Notes under the pieces: generated by a model
Told to the model about the DNA's origin: nothing
Databases searched by the model: none
Seen by the model: the letters and a program-made list of their open reading frames with translations, nothing else
DNA from: an uncultured Duncaniella sp.
GTDB taxonomy: Bacteria > Bacteroidota > Bacteroidia > Bacteroidales > Muribaculaceae
NCBI RefSeq assembly: GCF_910578445.1
Contig: NZ_CAJTQC010000034.1
Coordinates: forward strand, 1 to 29,311
Reading direction: 5' to 3'
DNA: 29,311 nucleotides
Made by a program: the position numbers and the translations under genes
In this document: in pieces, positions 7,450 through 13,975 of the stretch
Numbering within the stretch: the stretch's first letter is position 1
Layout of the letters: every line of letters begins with the position of its first letter

Positions 7450-9319
7450 CTACGACCTCATTGTCATAGGGGCGGGTCATGCCGGATGTGAGGCAGCCCA
7501 TGCGGCTGCCCGTCTTGGTGTGAGCACCCTTCTTATGACAATCGACATGAACAAGATTGCCCAGATGAGTTGTAATCCGGCCGTCGGGGGCATTGCAAAG
7601 GGACAGATTGTAAGAGAGATTGATGCGCTCGGCGGCATGATGGGTATCGTGACAGACGAGAGTGCCATCCAGTTCCGCATGCTTAACCGTTCGAAAGGTC
7701 CGGCTATGTGGAGTCCGCGCGCACAGAGCGACCGAATGGCTTTCTCTCGCCTGTGGCGTGAGATTCTTGAGAATACACCCAACCTTGACATCTGGCAGGA
7801 TTCTGCCAATGAACTTGTCATAAAGGACGGTTGCGTGGCAGGAGTCAGGACGTGTCTTGGTGTGACTTTCAATGCAAAATCGGTGGTGCTTACAGCCGGA
7901 ACTTTTCTCAACGGACTGATGCACACAGGGCCTGTGAAACTCCCCGGCGGACGCGTGTCCGAACCGGCATCCTATGGTCTCACAGAGCAGTTGCGAGACC
8001 TTGGTTTCGCTACCGACCGCATGAAAACCGGCACACCCGTGCGTATCGACGGCCGCTCGGTTGACTGGAGTCTTACCACTCTTCAGGAGGGTGACGACGA
8101 TTTCCACAAGTTCTCTTATCTTTCAAATGTCCGTCGCAGACTGCGTCAGCGTCCTTGCCACACGGTTTATACAAACCCCGAGACACATCGGATTTTGCGT
8201 GAGGGGCTTCCGGATTCTCCGCTCTACAATGGCCAGATAAAGAGCATCGGGCCTCGCTACTGCCCCAGCATCGAAACCAAGATTGTCACTTTTGCCGATA
8301 AGAACGAGCATCAGCTTTTCCTCGAACCTGAAGGTGAAGTGACAAATGAATATTATCTCAACGGCTTCTCGTCTTCGCTTCCGGTCGACATTCAGATCCG
8401 TGCGCTTGAGACTGTCCCTGCGCTGAAAAATGTGCAGATTTATCGTCCGGGCTACGCTATCGAATACGACTTTTTTGATCCGACCCAGCTCTATCACACT
8501 CTGGAGACGAAGCTGATTTCAGGCTTATATTTTGCCGGACAGGTCAACGGAACTACAGGCTATGAGGAAGCCGCCGGACAGGGTCTCGTGGCCGGAATAA
8601 ACGCTGCTCTGAAGGTCAAAGGCGAAGCGCCGTTTACGCTTGCGCGCGACGAGGCTTATATAGGAGTGCTTATCGACGACCTTGTCACCAAGGGTGTCGA
8701 CGAGCCTTATCGCATGTTTACTTCGCGTGCCGAATACCGTATTCTTCTCCGTCAGGACGATGCCGACATGCGTCTGACCCCACGCGGACATGCCATCGGT
8801 CTGGCTACCGATTATCGCTTCGAAATCATGGAGAGCAAGCGCAGACAGCGCGATGCTCTGATTGAATTCTGCAAGGATTTCTCGGTGAAAAGCGCATTGA
8901 TCAATCCCTATCTTGAATCAATCGGCGAGCAGCCGTTGAAGCAGGGTGTGAAGCTTTACGATCTCATCCTGCGACCTGCTCTGAACATTCAGAAACTATC
9001 TGAAGTTATAAAGCCGTTGGGTGAATTTATTGCTGCGGAGATAGAAGATGCCCGTCGGGAGGAGATTGTCGAGGCTGCTGAAATCCTTATAAAATATCAG
9101 GGGTATATTCAGCGTGAAAGCCAGATTGCCGATAAGCTCCGCCGTCTTGAAAACCTTGCTCTCCGGGGCAAGATTGACTATTCGAAACTGACCACACTAT
9201 CGACCGAAGCCCGTCAGAAACTCGAAAAAATCAACCCCGAAACAATCGCACAGGCTTCACGTATCCCCGGTATTTCTCCTGCGGACATAAACATCCTTTT
9301 ACTCATGTTGGGTAGGTAA
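7439..9319 (+). CDS. mnmG: tRNA uridine 5-carboxymethylaminomethyl modification enzyme MnmG
   Basis: MnmG (GidA), together with MnmE, installs the cmnm5 group on wobble U34 of certain tRNAs using FAD, NADH and methylene-tetrahydrofolate. The protein is 626 residues, the usual length. It begins with the FAD dinucleotide-binding motif DLIVIGAGHAGCEAA (about 6-20). MSCNPAVGGIAKGQIVREIDALGG (around 43-66) follows, then GPRYCPSIETKI with the second conserved Cys, and the second flavin signature TGYEEAAGQGLVAGINAAL. The helical C-terminal MnmE-interaction domain ends normally (RIPGISPADINILL). It starts inside the 3' end of ybeY. The parS site begins 6 bases after the stop codon. Confidence 0.97.
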   Translation: MRFDYDLIVIGAGHAGCEAAHAAARLGVSTLLMTIDMNKIAQMSCNPAVGGIAKGQIVREIDALGGMMGIVTDESAIQFRMLNRSKGPAMWSPRAQSDRMAFSRLWREILENTPNLDIWQDSANELVIKDGCVAGVRTCLGVTFNAKSVVLTAGTFLNGLMHTGPVKLPGGRVSEPASYGLTEQLRDLGFATDRMKTGTPVRIDGRSVDWSLTTLQEGDDDFHKFSYLSNVRRRLRQRPCHTVYTNPETHRILREGLPDSPLYNGQIKSIGPRYCPSIETKIVTFADKNEHQLFLEPEGEVTNEYYLNGFSSSLPVDIQIRALETVPALKNVQIYRPGYAIEYDFFDPTQLYHTLETKLISGLYFAGQVNGTTGYEEAAGQGLVAGINAALKVKGEAPFTLARDEAYIGVLIDDLVTKGVDEPYRMFTSRAEYRILLRQDDADMRLTPRGHAIGLATDYRFEIMESKRRQRDALIEFCKDFSVKSALINPYLESIGEQPLKQGVKLYDLILRPALNIQKLSEVIKPLGEFIAAEIEDARREEIVEAAEILIKYQGYIQRESQIADKLRRLENLALRGKIDYSKLTTLSTEARQKLEKINPETIAQASRIPGISPADINILLLMLGR

Positions 9320-9325
9320 AATCAT

Positions 9326-9341
9326 TGTTTCACGTGAAACA
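9326..9341. other. parS: parS, ParB-binding chromosome partition site
   Basis: TGTTTCACGTGAAACA is a perfect 16-base palindrome identical to the conserved bacterial parS consensus. ParB loads here as a CTP-dependent clamp and works with ParA and SMC in origin segregation. Its position directly after mnmG (gidA), a gene often near parAB and the origin, fits. No parA or parB gene lies in the window. Confidence 0.88.
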
Positions 9342-9361
9342 AATCGGGTAAAATTACGTGG

Positions 9362-9377
9362 AATTTCTCGTGAAAAA
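9362..9377. other. Degenerate parS-like sequence
   Basis: AATTTCTCGTGAAAAA matches the parS consensus at 12 of 16 positions, centred 36 bases from the perfect site. It may be a decayed or weak second site, or chance in an AT-rich spacer. Confidence 0.25.
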
Positions 9378-9400
9378 CTGCGATAATACAAACCCATATA

Positions 9401-9438
9401 CTTAATACTTGCTACTTAAAAACTTAATACTTATATAA
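9401..9438 (+). repeat. apt leader copy of a shared leader block
   Basis: This is the counterpart of the frr leader (3471-3506): near-identical sequence with two ACTTAATACTT-like words, ending directly at the ATG. No TAnnTTTG element is visible between mnmG and apt, so apt may be read from the ybeY promoter through the parS spacer. Confidence 0.6.
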
Positions 9439-9957
9439 ATGGAATATTTAAAAAGACGCATTCGCGATGTCTATGATTTCCCTCAGAAAGGAGTCATATT
9501 CCGCGACATCACTACACTTCTGAAAGATCCTCGCGGTCTTCACATCATCGGTTGGGACCTTTCTCAACTTTACCGCGACAAAGGCGTTACTAAGGTGGTC
9601 GGAATCGAGTCACGTGGCTTTATCGCCGGTTCGATTCTTGCCTTTGAACTCGGTGCGGGATTTGTCCCCGTCCGTAAGCCCGGCAAGCTTCCCGCCGACA
9701 CTATCAGCACTTCCTACGACAAGGAATATGGCAAGGATGTGATAGAGATTCATCGTGATGCCATCACTCCCGACGACGTAGTGGTGATTCACGACGACGT
9801 GCTTGCGACAGGTGGAACAATGGCAGCTGCCTATGAACTTGTCAAATCTATGAATCCGAAGAAAATCTATATCAATTTTATCATTGAGCTCCTCGATCTG
9901 AAGGGTCGTGAGAACCTTCCTTCAGAAGCCGAGGTGACATCATTGATCTCATATTGA
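9439..9957 (+). CDS. apt: Adenine phosphoribosyltransferase
   Basis: Apt salvages adenine by joining it to PRPP to make AMP, in the cytoplasm. The 172-residue protein has the family N terminus (RRIRDVYDFPQKGVIFRDITTLLKDP), GIESRGFIAGSILA, the VPVRKPGKLPADT loop that carries an active-site Arg-Lys pair, and the PRPP-binding segment VVVIHDDVLATGGTMAAA (around 114-131). Normal length; no signal peptide. The first residues (MEYLKRRIRDVY) directly follow the repeated leader. Confidence 0.96.
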   Translation: MEYLKRRIRDVYDFPQKGVIFRDITTLLKDPRGLHIIGWDLSQLYRDKGVTKVVGIESRGFIAGSILAFELGAGFVPVRKPGKLPADTISTSYDKEYGKDVIEIHRDAITPDDVVVIHDDVLATGGTMAAAYELVKSMNPKKIYINFIIELLDLKGRENLPSEAEVTSLISY

Positions 9958-10179
9958 TTCATCCTGTTTCCCTATTTCTTCAGACGATATTTTTCCGACA
10001 AAGTCTTCTAGAGGCTTTGTGATTATAACTCCACAATTGGCAAGCGAACCGGACAGCGTGTCTGTTTCACTTGCGAGGTGTGGGGTAAATAATATTATGA
10101 TGTTTCAGGGTTAAGTGATGCAGTCAGTAGTAGCGATTGACTTTCATTTTCCCCGTCTATATAAACACTCTTTTTGATT
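9958..10179. other. Intergenic region between apt and uvrC
   Basis: No gene is seen. There is one weak imperfect hairpin at 9998-10020 (ACAAAG/CTTTGT arms) without a T-tract, and no TAnnTTTG promoter element. A parS half-site lookalike (TGTTTCAC, 10063-10070) is too poor to call. Confidence 0.4.
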
Positions 10180-11997
10180 ATGGCCAAGCATAAGAAATCA
10201 GCTTCCCTTACAGAAAAAATTTCAATACTTCCCGATACTCCCGGTGTCTACATGTATTATGATTCCGAGGGTACTGTCATCTATGTCGGCAAAGCCAAGA
10301 ATCTTAAAAGACGTGTCAGTTCCTATTTCAACAGGACTCACGACAGTCTGCGCACCAATCTGCTTGTCCGTGCGATTGTCGATATGAGCTACATTGTAGT
10401 CCCCACCGAACAGGATGCCCTTAATCTTGAGGCTTCGATGATAAAGGAATATCAGCCTCGCTACAATGTGCTTCTTAAAGATGATAAATCCTATCCTTGG
10501 ATAGTGGTGACAAACGAGCCTTTTCCCAAAGTCTTCATGACCCGTCAGCGCATCAAGGATGGCTCGAAATACTATGGTCCGTACACCGACTCCGGCTCTG
10601 CGCGTGCGATTCTTGAACTTGTCAGGAAGATATATTGTGTGCGTTCGTGCCGTCAGCCGATGACGCTTGACTGGATAAAGGCCGGCAAGGGACGGCTCTG
10701 CCTCGACTATCATCTCAAGCGCTGCAAAGGATGCTGCACGGGGCTTATTTCCTCTGAGGAATATAACAGTGACATTGACAGGATACGTGCCATACTGCGC
10801 GGTGAGACGGGCGAGCTCCTCGGCTATCTTCGTGGCGAAATGGAGAAGCTTTCGATGGAACTTCGCTTTGAGGAAGCACAGGAGTTGAAGGAACAGTATG
10901 ACCTTATAAAACGTTATCAGGCCAAGAGTGTGATAGTCTCCCAGACCATCGAGGATATTGATGTGTTTGGCATCGACGACGAGGATTCCGATGTCTACAT
11001 TAACTATATGCACGTCCGCCGTGGAACTGTCGTGAAGTCTGTGACGCTGGAGTTCAAACGTCGTCTTGACGAGTCGCGTGCGCAGCTTCTGGGCTATGCG
11101 ATGTCGGAGATTTCCGAGTCGCTTGGCGTGAAATTCGATGAAGTGATTGTTGCCGAAGAGCCGGATGTCGAGATGCCCTCGGTCCGTTTCATAATTCCTC
11201 AGAGGGGCGACAAGGCAAAGCTGTTGGAGGTGTCGCAGAAAAATGCACGTCAGCATCGCGTCGACCGTATCAAGACTATGGAGAAGCGCAATCCAGAGAC
11301 CCGCACCGAGCGCATACTTCAGCGCATGCAGTCTGACTTCCGTCTTTCCGAACTGCCCCGCCACATCGAGTGTTTCGACAACTCGAACATACAGGGCACG
11401 AATCCGGTGGCCTCGTGTGTGGTTTTCAAGGATGCCAAGCCGAGCAAGAAAGACTACCGTCATTTCAATATCAAGACCGTTGTCGGACCTGACGATTTTG
11501 CCTCGATGAAGGAGGTGCTGACGCGCCGTTATTCACGTCTTGTCAGCGAGGAAAAACCGCTCCCGCAGCTCATCGTGGTCGATGGTGGCAAGGGTCAGTT
11601 GTCGGCTGCCGTCGAGGCTCTCGACGATATGGGACTGCGTGGCACTATAGCCGTTGTCGGTATAGCCAAGCGTCTTGAGGAAATCTATTTCCCCGGTGAC
11701 AGCATACCCCTCTACATCGACAAGAACAGTGAGACTCTACGTGTCGTTCAGCATCTGCGCGACGAAGCCCACCGCTTCGGCATCACACACCATCGCAACC
11801 GTCGCAGCAAATCGCAGGCCGTGTCGGAGCTTGACGGTATAAAGGGTGTCGGCGAGAAGACGCGTACGGCTCTGCTGACACATTTCAAAAGTGTCAAACG
11901 TCTGCGTGAGGCAGATATCGACACCATAGCCGAACTTATCGGACCGGCCAAGGCTTCGATAGTCTATGGTGCACTCCATGCGGTTGACGAGAATTGA
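10180..11997 (+). CDS. uvrC: Excinuclease ABC subunit C
   Basis: UvrC makes both incisions around bulky DNA lesions in nucleotide excision repair after UvrAB damage recognition. The 605-residue protein has four parts in order. First is a GIY-YIG nuclease (about 17-95; PGVYMYY, VIYVGKAKNLKRR) for the 3' cut. Next is a cysteine-bearing segment (CLDYHLKRCKGCC), then a UVR domain (about 215-245; MELRFEEAQELKEQYDLI). Last are an RNase H-like 5' nuclease (IECFDNSNIQGT with Asp400, IVVDGGKGQL with Asp468, RDEAHRFGITHHR) and a C-terminal helix-hairpin-helix (about 553-587). The ATG at 10180 (MAKHKKSA) is preferred to an upstream in-frame TTG at 10174. It ends at a strong terminator whose loop carries a promoter element. 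Confidence 0.96.
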   Translation: MAKHKKSASLTEKISILPDTPGVYMYYDSEGTVIYVGKAKNLKRRVSSYFNRTHDSLRTNLLVRAIVDMSYIVVPTEQDALNLEASMIKEYQPRYNVLLKDDKSYPWIVVTNEPFPKVFMTRQRIKDGSKYYGPYTDSGSARAILELVRKIYCVRSCRQPMTLDWIKAGKGRLCLDYHLKRCKGCCTGLISSEEYNSDIDRIRAILRGETGELLGYLRGEMEKLSMELRFEEAQELKEQYDLIKRYQAKSVIVSQTIEDIDVFGIDDEDSDVYINYMHVRRGTVVKSVTLEFKRRLDESRAQLLGYAMSEISESLGVKFDEVIVAEEPDVEMPSVRFIIPQRGDKAKLLEVSQKNARQHRVDRIKTMEKRNPETRTERILQRMQSDFRLSELPRHIECFDNSNIQGTNPVASCVVFKDAKPSKKDYRHFNIKTVVGPDDFASMKEVLTRRYSRLVSEEKPLPQLIVVDGGKGQLSAAVEALDDMGLRGTIAVVGIAKRLEEIYFPGDSIPLYIDKNSETLRVVQHLRDEAHRFGITHHRNRRSKSQAVSELDGIKGVGEKTRTALLTHFKSVKRLREADIDTIAELIGPAKASIVYGALHAVDEN

Positions 11998-12021
11998 GAC
12001 AACATTTTGCATTATCGCACC

Positions 12022-12064
12022 AAAAAGAGATGCTTCAGACATTAACTTTGCAGCATCTCTTTTT
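12022..12064 (+). terminator. Intrinsic terminator of uvrC with a promoter element in its loop
   Basis: A perfect 13-base stem (AAAAAGAGATGCT at 12022-12034, complement at 12052-12064) closes a 17-base loop. The strand continues as a T6 run at 12060-12065. The loop contains TAACTTTG (12043-12050), a consensus -7 element. Confidence 0.85.
12043..12050 (+). promoter_or_regulatory. -7 element in the uvrC terminator loop, for the holin-like gene
   Basis: TAACTTTG matches TAnnTTTG. No clear -33 TTTG is seen 20 bases upstream. A start near 12055 would give a leader of about 78 bases to the ATG at 12133. Confidence 0.45.
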
Positions 12065-12132
12065 TGTGTCTCTGCCCTAAAAAATCACTTTACGGTCAGA
12101 TTAAATTCTCAATTTTCAATTCTCGATATCCC

Positions 12133-12522
12133 ATGTTTCTACTTCTCCTCATCGACTATCTCTGTGTTCTTGCTGCCGTCATTGCCGATCTCGTAAGCGG
12201 TCTTCGTAAAGCAAAACAGCGCGGTGAAAAATGCACCTCTTCCGGCCTTAGGCGAACGGTTGATAAGATCGGCCGTTATTACCTCGCCCTGTTTTCCATG
12301 ACCGTGATTGATGTCATGCTTGTCGCCTCGCTCGATTTTCTAAAGGATTCAGGCTTCACCATCATTCCGGCTTTTCCTTATCTGACCTCTTGCGGAGCGC
12401 TCGCGCTCGCACTGATTGAGGTCAAAAGCATTTGCGAGCACTCGGACGAAAAAGGCGATTTGCGTCAGGTTCTCACAAATATTATTTCCATACTGACGCG
12501 CCTTCCGAACTATAAAATATGA
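12133..12522 (+). CDS. Small holin-like membrane protein (phage_holin_4 type)
   Basis: This 129-residue protein has three hydrophobic segments: about 1-20 (LLLLIDYLCVLAAVIADLVSGL), 48-68 (YYLALFSMTVIDVMLVASLDFL) and 78-97 (FPYLTSCGALALALIEVKSI). An Asp-rich, Lys-rich pattern lies between them (SGLRKAKQRGEKCTSSGLRRTVDK, then EVKSICEHSDEK). This layout and the IADLVSG...LRRTVDKIGRYY and EVKSICEHSD patterns resemble phage_holin_4 proteins of Bacteroidetes prophages. No lysin, structural or integrase gene is nearby, so it is a stand-alone copy. The ATG at 12133 is chosen; the frame could extend upstream into the terminator T-tract but only from a TTG. Function is inferred; it could simply be an uncharacterised membrane protein. 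Confidence 0.65.
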   Translation: MFLLLLIDYLCVLAAVIADLVSGLRKAKQRGEKCTSSGLRRTVDKIGRYYLALFSMTVIDVMLVASLDFLKDSGFTIIPAFPYLTSCGALALALIEVKSICEHSDEKGDLRQVLTNIISILTRLPNYKI

Positions 12523-12552
12523 TGTAAAACTAATCACATCGACTTGAATCTG

Positions 12553-12604
12553 CACCCGATGTTTTCTATATGAAAATTAGAATCATCGGGTGTGGATTTT
12601 TTTG
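12553..12604 (+). terminator. Intrinsic terminator of the holin-like gene
   Basis: CACCCGATG (12553-12561) pairs with CATCGGGTG (12584-12592). An inner TTTTC/GAAAA stem (12562-12566 with 12572-12576) is also possible. A T-rich tract follows to 12603. The next gene's -7 element begins at 12605. Confidence 0.8.
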
Positions 12605-12612
12605 TATTTTTG
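12605..12612 (+). promoter_or_regulatory. -7 element of the sugar efflux transporter gene
   Basis: TATTTTTG fits TAnnTTTG and starts right after the terminator T-tract. A transcript from about 12617 excludes the ATG at 12570 and supports the GTG at 12663. Confidence 0.55.
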
Positions 12613-12662
12613 CACCTCGATTTTTTAAGGTAAAAGATATAGAATTTCTAAGGCGACAAATT

Positions 12663-13826
12663 GTGAAACGTTTTCTCCCCCTGATTCTGCTGACCATTGC
12701 AGGATTCACATTCAACACATCCGAACTCACTCCTATCGGACTTCTCAGTGACATTGCAGCTGACTTCGGCGTGACCGAGGCTCATGCCGGACTGCTGATA
12801 ACCATTTATGCTTGGGTGGTTGCCTGCCTGTCGTTGCCTCTCATGCTCTGGTGTGCGAAGATGGATTTTCGCCGTTTGCTTCTCTGCGTAGTGGCGCTGT
12901 TTTTTGTGAGCCACATAGGTTCTGTTCTCTCGACAGGTTTCTGGACTCTCATGCTCTTGCGCATCGGTGTGGCTACGGCTCATTCACTGTTCTGGTCCAT
13001 CGCTCCGACTATGGCTGTGGCCGTGAGTCCCGACGGCCGAAGGTCGACAGCGTTGAGCGCACTTGTCGCCGGCGGTGGTGTTGCTCTCGTCGCCGGTCTT
13101 CCTTTGGGTCGTGTGCTGGGCTTGCTCGCCGGCTGGAGAGTGACGCTTGGCTCTCTCGGCTTGCTCTCTTTTCTGATTCTTATAGGACTTTATTTCTTTT
13201 TTCCGAGCATTGCACGCAGCGGTCAGGACGAGTCACGTGGCCGGATGTTGAAAGATATTATCAAGTCGCGTCCGCTCCTGATGGTCTATTTCATAACGGC
13301 TGTGATAGTCACTGGACACTATACAGGCTACAGCTACATCGAGCCGTTCATGGACAGCATTCTGCACATCGAGGCCAAGGCAATCACATTTACCCTATGT
13401 CTTTTCGGCATAGCCGGGCTTGCCGGCAGTTTCCTTATGACGCGTTATTTCCCCCGCCATCCGCGCATAATCATTTCTACCGCCTGCATGTCGTTGCCCG
13501 TAATCATGCTGTTGCTGCTTCCGGGAGCGCGCCTCGGTCTGATTGTACTTGCGTTCATATGCATTCTGTGGGGGCTTGCAATCACCGTCTACAATATCGC
13601 TTTCCAGAATGAAATCATTGTCCTGTCCCCTCATAATTCGGTGGTGGCGATGAGCATATATTCAGGGATATTCAATCTTGGAATCGGAGCTGGAGCATTC
13701 ACCGGTGGAATAGTCTGTGAACGCGGGATGATGGCCGATATCGGTTATGTCGGCGGAACGATTGCCCTCGCGGCAGCCTTGTTTGCACTTTTCCGTTATC
13801 TTCCTTCCCGAAGCTATAATGAGTGA
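12663..13826 (+). CDS. MFS sugar efflux transporter, SotB-like
   Basis: This is a 387-residue major facilitator protein with about 12 membrane helices in the inner membrane. It closely follows the pattern of E. coli SotB (exporter of arabinose, lactose and related sugars): FNTSELTPIGLLSDIAADF, LITIYAWVVACLSLPLML, RIGVATAHSLFWSI, LPLGRVLG, VTGHYTGYSYIEPFM, FSGIFNLGIGAGA-like (YSGIFNLGIGAGAFTGG) and IGYVG near the end. The reading frame opens at an ATG (12570), but that codon sits inside the preceding terminator and upstream of the promoter. GTG at 12663 (MKRFLPLILLTIAGF) places the first helix where SotB has it. The proposed role is export of sugars or sugar-like toxicants; the substrate is not determined. 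Confidence 0.88.
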   Translation: MKRFLPLILLTIAGFTFNTSELTPIGLLSDIAADFGVTEAHAGLLITIYAWVVACLSLPLMLWCAKMDFRRLLLCVVALFFVSHIGSVLSTGFWTLMLLRIGVATAHSLFWSIAPTMAVAVSPDGRRSTALSALVAGGGVALVAGLPLGRVLGLLAGWRVTLGSLGLLSFLILIGLYFFFPSIARSGQDESRGRMLKDIIKSRPLLMVYFITAVIVTGHYTGYSYIEPFMDSILHIEAKAITFTLCLFGIAGLAGSFLMTRYFPRHPRIIISTACMSLPVIMLLLLPGARLGLIVLAFICILWGLAITVYNIAFQNEIIVLSPHNSVVAMSIYSGIFNLGIGAGAFTGGIVCERGMMADIGYVGGTIALAAALFALFRYLPSRSYNE

Positions 13827-13850
13827 TAAGGATTAACGAGGATTTTTTCG

Positions 13851-13858
13851 TATATTTG
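13851..13858 (+). promoter_or_regulatory. -7 element of the GH28 gene
   Basis: TATATTTG fits TAnnTTTG. No -33 TTTG is seen at the expected place, as is common for activator-dependent glycan-use genes. The leader is about 110 bases and contains two inverted repeats: AGCGT/ACGCT at 13876-13890 and TGATTTTT/AAAAATCA at 13903-13920. Confidence 0.5.
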
Positions 13859-13975
13859 CACTTATACAATTTTTCAGCGTTACCGACGCTCTTAGTTTTG
13901 TCTGATTTTTTCAAAAATCACTTGCTAATCATTGACGAGTAAAATTAACAAATTAATAAATTAAATCCTTAAAAC

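Noticed and set aside
9998..10020. Terminator after apt
   Set aside because: The hairpin is imperfect and lacks a following T-tract.
10063..10078. Third parS-like site between apt and uvrC
   Set aside because: Only the left half (TGTTTCAC) matches; 11 of 16 overall is near what chance would give.
10222..11463. 413-residue open frame antisense to uvrC
   Set aside because: It results from codon bias of the real gene. No promoter, family motif or domain is visible, while UvrC is complete on the other strand.
12104..12131. TTCTCAATTTTCAATTCTC short repeat before the holin-like gene
   Set aside because: Low-complexity AT-rich leader; too short and imperfect to call a defined repeat from one copy.
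12570..12662. Transporter start at ATG 12570
   Set aside because: It sits inside the preceding terminator and upstream of the promoter; the added residues are not part of the SotB-like fold.
13232..13241. CACGTG cores in rnhB (near 1204), apt (near 9613) and the transporter (near 13235)
   Set aside because: The flanks do not match parS; a six-base palindrome alone is common.
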